From: Halorubrum aquaticum
Lineage (GTDB): Archaea; Halobacteriota; Halobacteria; Halobacteriales; Haloferacaceae
Direction of reading: 5' to 3'
NCBI RefSeq assembly: GCF_900113615.1
Contig: NZ_FOPZ01000010.1
Location: 35,191-99,190, forward strand
Length of the DNA stretch: 64,000 nt
Under the pieces are notes generated by a model that was given only the letters and a program-made list of their open reading frames with translations, was not told the DNA's origin and searched no databases. The position numbers were made by a program, and so were the translations under genes. Within the stretch, counting starts at the first letter, position 1; every line of letters begins with the position of its first letter. Positions 59,201-64,000 of this stretch are shown here, one piece after another.

Positions 59201-61804
59201 ATGAGCACGACGACACACGACACCGCGGTTCACGACCTACTCGACCGAGCCCGAAGGGGAGACGAGGACGTACCGGACGACGGCGAACGCGACCGGCTGG
59301 TCGCCGAGATCGAGCGCGCGCTCTACGACGGGGCCGACGCCGACGAGGTGGCCGAGGCGACCGTCGACGCGCTCACGGCGAGGATCGAACGCGACCCCGC
59401 CTACGACGCGATGGCGGCCCGCGTCGCCCGCGAGGACTACTTCCGACGGGTGACGGGCGAGCGGCCGCCCGCCGACGAGAGCGCCCTCGCGGCGGCGTAC
59501 CGCGACTCCTTCCGCGAGGCGATCGATCGCGGCCTCGAGGCGGACCTCCTCGACGAGCGGATGGGCGAGTACGACCTCAACCGGCTGGCCGCCGCGATCG
59601 AGCCGGCGCGGGACGAGCTGTTCGACTACACCGCGCTCGACACCCTCGAACAGCGCTACTACCTCCGGGAGCCGGATTCGGAGCCGTTCGAGCTCCCGCA
59701 GGTCTTCTGGATGCGGGTGGCGATGGGGGTCGCGCTCCGCGAGGACGAGTCCGAGCGCGAGGCCCGCGCCGAGGAGTTCTACGAAGTCCTCTCCACGCTG
59801 CGGTTCGTCCACTCCACGCCGACGCTGTTCCACGCCGGGACGACCCATCCGCAGCTCTCCTCGTGTTACCTCACCACCGTCCCCGACGACCTCGAGGGGA
59901 TCTTCGAGGCGTACAAGGAGCACGCGAAGCTCTCGAAGTGGTCCGGCGGGCTCGGCAACGACTGGACCCCGCTCCGGGCCGACGGCGCGTTGGTCTCCTC
60001 GACGGGCGTCGAGTCGACCGGGACGGTCCCGTTCCTGAAGATATCCAACGACGTTACCGGCGCGATCAACCGCTCCGGGAAGCGTCGGGGGGCCGCGGCC
60101 GCCTACCTCGAGGCGTGGCATCTGGACTTCCCGTCGTTCATCGACCTCCGCCGGAACACCGGCGACGAGCGTCGCCGCACCCACGACATGAACACCGCGG
60201 CGTGGGTGCCCGACCTGTTAATGAAGCGGGTCGAGGCCGACGCGGAGTGGACGCTCTTCTCGCCCGACGAGGTGCCCGAACTCCACGGGACCTACGGCGA
60301 GGAGTTCGAGGCGCTGTACGAGGAGTACGAGGAGGCCGCGAAGAACGGCGAGTTACGCCAGTACGAGACCGTCGACGCGAGCGAGCTCTGGCGCGAGACG
60401 CTCACCCGGCTCTTCGAGACGGGTCACCCGTGGGTCACGTTCAAGGACCCGTGTAACGTCCGGTCGCCGCAGGACCACGCCGGCGTCGTCAACTCCTCGA
60501 ACCTCTGTACGGAGATCACGCTCAACACGAGCGAGGAGGAGACCGCCGTCTGTAACCTCGGCTCGATCAACCTCGCGCGCCACATGACGTTCCGCGGCGA
60601 CGCCGAGGCGCATCCCGCCCCCGACGACGTCGCCGCCGCGGCCCGCGGCGACGGGGCGGACGCCGGCGACGGCGGTGTCGACGTCGACCTCGGCGTCGCC
60701 GGCGAGGCCGCCGAACTCGACGCCGAACTGTTCGCCGACACCGCCGAGACCGCGATGCGGATGCTCGACAACGTCGTCGACCTCAACTTCTACCCGACGG
60801 AGAAGGCCGAACGCTCCAACACCCGCCACCGACCCATCGGACTCGGGATGATGGGCTTTCACGAGGCGCTCCAGCTCGCGCGCGTCCCGATGAACTCCGA
60901 GCGCGCACTCGGCTTCGCGGGGAGAGCGGGGGAACTCCTGGGCTACCACGCGATCGACAACTCCGCGAAGCTGGCGGCGGAACGCGGCGCGTACGACTCC
61001 TTCGAGGGCTCGAAGTGGGACCGGAACCTCCTCCCGCAGGACACCCTCGACCTCCTCGAGGAGGAGCGCGGCCGGGAGGTCCCCGTCGCCCGCGAGGAGA
61101 CGCTCGACTGGGACGCGGTCCGCGAGCGGATCGCCGACCACGGCATGCGCAACTCCAACACCACCGCGGTCGCGCCCACGGCGACCATCTCCACCATCGT
61201 GGGCACCTCCCCCTCGATCGAGCCGCTGTACTCGAACCTCTACGTCAAATCCAACATGTCGGGCGACTTCACCGTCGTCAACGAGCGGCTCGTGGCGGAC
61301 CTCAAAGCCGAGGGCCAGTGGGGCTCGGAGGCGCTCGATCTGTTGAAGTACCACGACGGCGCGGTCGGCGACCTCGACCTGCCCGGCGACCTCTCCGACC
61401 TCTACCGCGGGGCCTTCGAGATCGACCCGCGCCACCAGCTCCGGCTCACCGCGCGTCGCGGCGCGTGGATCGACCAGAGCCAGTCGCACAACGTCTTCTT
61501 CCCGTCGACGGACGGCTCGCTGCTCGCGGACGTGTACGGGACCGCCTGGGAGCTGGGGCTGAAGACGACCTACTACCTGCGCACGCTCGGCGCGTCGAGC
61601 ATCGAGCAGTCGACGCTGGACATGGCCGAGTACGACGACACCCAGTCGCGCGGCGGCGGGTTCGGATCGGGAGACGGGGCGTCCGGCGACCGCGACGCCG
61701 GGGACGCGCCGGCCGACCGCGACGCCGACGAGGCGTGTCGCGTCGACGCCGGCGGCTCCGACCTGCCGACCGTCGAGGACCCGACCTGCGAGTCCTGTCA
61801 GTGA
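59201..61804 (+). CDS. nrdA: Ribonucleotide reductase large (alpha) subunit, class I
   Basis: An 867-residue catalytic subunit making deoxyribonucleotides. Active-site residues: PQLSSCYLTTVPDD (redox Cys), the N-x-C-x-E motif in SSNLCTEITLN, AVCNLGSINLARHM (partner Cys), and KTTYYLRTLGASSIEQ (the Tyr pair for radical transfer). The C-terminal tail ends PTCESCQ, the Cys pair that passes reducing power. The N-terminal 110 residues resemble only part of an ATP-cone, so activity control may be reduced. The start is ATG 59201. It is followed by nrdB after 45 bases. Confidence 0.95.
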   Translation: MSTTTHDTAVHDLLDRARRGDEDVPDDGERDRLVAEIERALYDGADADEVAEATVDALTARIERDPAYDAMAARVAREDYFRRVTGERPPADESALAAAYRDSFREAIDRGLEADLLDERMGEYDLNRLAAAIEPARDELFDYTALDTLEQRYYLREPDSEPFELPQVFWMRVAMGVALREDESEREARAEEFYEVLSTLRFVHSTPTLFHAGTTHPQLSSCYLTTVPDDLEGIFEAYKEHAKLSKWSGGLGNDWTPLRADGALVSSTGVESTGTVPFLKISNDVTGAINRSGKRRGAAAAYLEAWHLDFPSFIDLRRNTGDERRRTHDMNTAAWVPDLLMKRVEADAEWTLFSPDEVPELHGTYGEEFEALYEEYEEAAKNGELRQYETVDASELWRETLTRLFETGHPWVTFKDPCNVRSPQDHAGVVNSSNLCTEITLNTSEEETAVCNLGSINLARHMTFRGDAEAHPAPDDVAAAARGDGADAGDGGVDVDLGVAGEAAELDAELFADTAETAMRMLDNVVDLNFYPTEKAERSNTRHRPIGLGMMGFHEALQLARVPMNSERALGFAGRAGELLGYHAIDNSAKLAAERGAYDSFEGSKWDRNLLPQDTLDLLEEERGREVPVAREETLDWDAVRERIADHGMRNSNTTAVAPTATISTIVGTSPSIEPLYSNLYVKSNMSGDFTVVNERLVADLKAEGQWGSEALDLLKYHDGAVGDLDLPGDLSDLYRGAFEIDPRHQLRLTARRGAWIDQSQSHNVFFPSTDGSLLADVYGTAWELGLKTTYYLRTLGASSIEQSTLDMAEYDDTQSRGGGFGSGDGASGDRDAGDAPADRDADEACRVDAGGSDLPTVEDPTCESCQ

Positions 61805-61849
61805 GCGCCCGACGAACGATAGCCACGACCACACCACACGCATCACACC

Positions 61850-62842
61850 ATGCCGCTCATCAACACCGACAGCCAGCACGACCCGAACAAGATCCTGCCG
61901 ATCGACTACGACTGGGCCCGCGAGTACTACCGCGACGGCGTCAACAACAACTGGGTGCCCGAGGAGATCCCGATGGCGGACGACGTCCACCAGTGGGAGG
62001 GCGACGAGCTGACCGACGCCGAGCGCCGGCTCGTCGAGTGGAACCTCGGGTTCTTCTCGACGGCCGAGTCGCTGACCGCGAACAACCTCGTGTTGGCCGT
62101 CTACGACTACGTCACCGCGCCGGAGTGCCGCCAGTACCTGCTCCGGCAGGCGTACGAGGAGGCGGTCCACACGGACACGTTCATCTACTGCTGTGACTCG
62201 CTCGGCTTCGAGCCCGAGTACCTCTACGGGATGTACGACCGCATCCCCGCCATCGAGGCGAAGGACGACTTCGTCGTCGAGCTGACCCGCGCCATCGACC
62301 GGCCCGACTTCACGATCGAGACCGACGACGACGTCCGCGAGTTCCTCCGCGACCTCGTCGGGTTCTACGTGATCATGGAGGGAGTCTTCTTCTACGCCGG
62401 CTTCGCGATGATGCTCGCGTTGAAGCGGCGCGGGAAGATGGTCGGCGTCGGCGAGCAGTTCGAGTACATCATGCGCGACGAGTCGCTCCACCTCAACTTC
62501 GGTATCGACCTGATCAACACGATCCGCGAGGAGAACCCCGGCGTCTGGACCGACGACTTCGAGGCGGAGGTCGACGAGCTGATCCGCGAGGCGGTCGCCC
62601 TCGAGTCGACCTACGCCGAGGAGGCGTGTCCGCCGGACGTACTCGGGATGTCCGCCGAGGGGTTCGTCGAGTACGTCGAGTACGTCGCGGACCGCCGGCT
62701 CACCCAGCTGGGGATGGCGGAGGCGTACGGCACCGAGAACCCCTTCCCGTGGATGTCCGAGGCGGTCGATCTGAACCGCGAGGCCAACTTCTTCGAGCGA
62801 CAGGTGACCGAGTACCAGTCCGGCGGGTCGCTCGACTGGTAG
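61850..62842 (+). CDS. nrdB: Ribonucleotide reductase small (beta) subunit, class Ic-like
   Basis: A 330-residue metal subunit. Metal ligands by alignment: Glu73 (FFSTAESLTANN), Glu104 and His107 (YEEAVHTDTF), then EGVFFYAGF and DESLHLNFG in the second ligand set. The position of the radical Tyr in standard class Ia proteins is Phe111, and the first ligand is Glu rather than Asp. Both changes are those of class Ic (Chlamydia-type) subunits, which store the oxidising equivalent in a Mn/Fe centre instead of a tyrosyl radical. It forms an operon with nrdA. Confidence 0.94.
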   Translation: MPLINTDSQHDPNKILPIDYDWAREYYRDGVNNNWVPEEIPMADDVHQWEGDELTDAERRLVEWNLGFFSTAESLTANNLVLAVYDYVTAPECRQYLLRQAYEEAVHTDTFIYCCDSLGFEPEYLYGMYDRIPAIEAKDDFVVELTRAIDRPDFTIETDDDVREFLRDLVGFYVIMEGVFFYAGFAMMLALKRRGKMVGVGEQFEYIMRDESLHLNFGIDLINTIREENPGVWTDDFEAEVDELIREAVALESTYAEEACPPDVLGMSAEGFVEYVEYVADRRLTQLGMAEAYGTENPFPWMSEAVDLNREANFFERQVTEYQSGGSLDW

Positions 62843-62884
62843 CGGCGGGAGCCGGCGGCCGGGACCGAAGACGCCCGTCCCGCC

Positions 62885-64000
62885 TCAGCGACCCGGACTC
62901 TCCGACTCCGACTCCAGTTCGATGTCGCGGTCGGCCTCGCGCGTCTCCTCCTCCTGACGGGCGAGGTCGACGTCGCGGGCCGTGTCCGCGTCGCGCGTCT
63001 CGTCGGTCCGCAGGTCGCTGTCGGCCACCGTATCGAGCTGTTCGAGCGCGCTCTCGATGTCCTCCAAGCCGAGGAGCTTCTCGGTCTCCTCGTCGAACTC
63101 CTTGCCTTCCAGCCCCTCCATCTGTTGGACGTCGGAGCCGGAGAGGGCCTTGCCGTAGCGGCCGACGAGGCTCGTGAGTTCCTGCGGGAGCACGAACGTG
63201 GTGGACTCCCCCTTGCCGATCTCCTCGAGGGTCTCCATGCCCCGCTCGATGATGGCGCGCTCGCCCATCGACTCGGCCGAGCGCGCGCGCAACACGGTCG
63301 AGATGGCGTCGCCCTGCGCCTCGAGGATCTGGCTCTGTTTCTCCCCCTGCGCGCGGATGATGTTCGCCTGCTTGTCGCCCTCCGCCTGCTCGACCGCCGA
63401 GCGCCGTTCCCCCTGTGCCTCGAGGATCATCGCCCGGCGGCGGCGCTCGGCGCCCGTCTGTTGCTCCATCGCGCGCTGGACCTCCTGTGAGGGGCTCACC
63501 TCGCGGACCTCGACGGCCTCGACGCGGATCCCCCACTCGTCGGTCGGCTCGTCCAACTCCTCGTTGATCCGGTCGTTGATCTGGTCGCGTCGCGAGAGCG
63601 TGTCGTCGAGCTCCATGTCGCCGAGGACGGCGCGGAGCGTGGTCTGTGCCAGATTCGAGGTCGCGTTCTTGTAGTCGTCGACCTCGAGGAACGCCTTCTT
63701 GGCGTCCATCACCTTGATGTAGACGACCGCGTCCGCGGTCACCGGCGAGTTGTCCCGCGTGATCGCCTCCTGTTGAGGCACGTCCAGCGTCTGCGTCCGC
63801 ATGTCGAACGCGTACGTCCGCGAGACGAACGGCGGGATCAGATGGACGCCCGGTTCGAGCAGCCTCCGGTACTCGCCGAACACCGTCAACGCCTCCTTGT
63901 CGTAGGCGTCGACCACCTCGACCGCGCTGGCGACGGTGACCAGCGCGAGCAGGACCGCCAGCACGCCCACCCCGAAGACGAGGCTCTGGCTCAGCGCCGC
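62885..64000 (-). CDS. SPFH/band-7 (stomatin-like) membrane protein, 5' end cut by window
   Basis: A stomatin/prohibitin-family protein. Visible from the right edge: an N-terminal membrane helix (VLAVLLALVTVASAVEVVDAYDKEAL), the SPFH domain (LTVFGEYRRLLEPGVHLIPPFVSRTYAFDMRTQTLDVP, ITRDNSPVTADAVVYIKV), then a long charged coiled coil (QRAMEQQTGAERRRRAMILEAQGERRSAVEQAEGDKQANIIRAQGEKQ). The tail is acidic with RDADTARDVDLARQEEE repeats. Such proteins scaffold membrane microdomains and often modulate a protease encoded nearby, not visible here. The frame remains open to the window end, so the true start may lie beyond it. Confidence 0.85.
   Translation of the reverse strand, partial: AALSQSLVFGVGVLAVLLALVTVASAVEVVDAYDKEALTVFGEYRRLLEPGVHLIPPFVSRTYAFDMRTQTLDVPQQEAITRDNSPVTADAVVYIKVMDAKKAFLEVDDYKNATSNLAQTTLRAVLGDMELDDTLSRRDQINDRINEELDEPTDEWGIRVEAVEVREVSPSQEVQRAMEQQTGAERRRRAMILEAQGERRSAVEQAEGDKQANIIRAQGEKQSQILEAQGDAISTVLRARSAESMGERAIIERGMETLEEIGKGESTTFVLPQELTSLVGRYGKALSGSDVQQMEGLEGKEFDEETEKLLGLEDIESALEQLDTVADSDLRTDETRDADTARDVDLARQEEETREADRDIELESESESPGR

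Overview
The window is chromosomal DNA from an extremely halophilic archaeon of the class Halobacteria. It is very GC-rich, most predicted proteins are strongly acidic, and promoters are archaeal TATA-type with short or absent leaders. The information-processing genes are archaeal: PCNA, RadA, TBP, Orc1/Cdc6, an XPD-type helicase and a TRM-G10 tRNA methyltransferase. The 304-residue malate dehydrogenase and the ArgW-based arginine pathway also fit haloarchaea. A Halorubrum-like genus is my inference from overall style, not a demonstrated assignment.

Layout. 0-10.4 kb: tail of a creatininase-family gene, small haloarchaeal proteins, mdh, an MFS exporter, a 7TM sensor kinase, pcn, a phosphohexomutase, a repeat-rich gap, and an FMN reductase overlapping a rhodanese. 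10.5-20.2 kb: a nine-gene arginine block, all on the minus strand: argG-argH, then argW-argX-argC-argB-argD-argE-argF. 20.8-30.6 kb: hemL, an ammonium transporter fused to its P-II regulator, radA, an ACT-domain protein, an XPD-family helicase and tbp. 31.2-33.9 kb: the cell-shape gene rdfA beside an SMC-like protein with unusual nucleotide-binding motifs. 34-48.5 kb: a catabolic and transport island with a CitE/HpcH-type aldolase, an IclR regulator, an aldo/keto reductase, an RraA-type aldolase, a complete IS6-family insertion with an 8-bp target duplication, an amidase, a UspA protein, a five-component peptide-type ABC transporter and a fumarylacetoacetase-family hydrolase. 49-64 kb: housekeeping genes (trmG10, orc/cdc6, rpiA, a histone-fold mini-protein, larB, hisG, uvrB, nrdA-nrdB) and a band-7/SPFH protein cut by the window end.

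How genes work together. The argW-argF genes are tightly overlapping (ATGA/GTGA junctions) and encode the carrier-protein route from glutamate to ornithine and citrulline; argG and argH finish arginine. In the island, four 17-bp GTTC-N9-GAAC-like sites cluster around the IclR gene and the reductase promoter, suggesting one local regulon. The ABC transporter would import a peptide-like or other small organic ligand, which amidase, hydrolase and aldolases could break down.

Most unusual features: (i) the ABC substrate-binding protein is a circular permutation of the family-5 fold; (ii) an intergenic element recurs three times with conserved linker motifs while its hairpin stems differ in sequence but keep pairing; (iii) ArgW has lost all four zinc-ligand cysteines; (iv) NrdB has Phe at the radical-Tyr position, as in class Ic enzymes; (v) the SMC-like protein lacks the P-loop lysine and Walker B glutamate; (vi) ammonium transporter and P-II form one polypeptide with Trp at the usual uridylylation Tyr.
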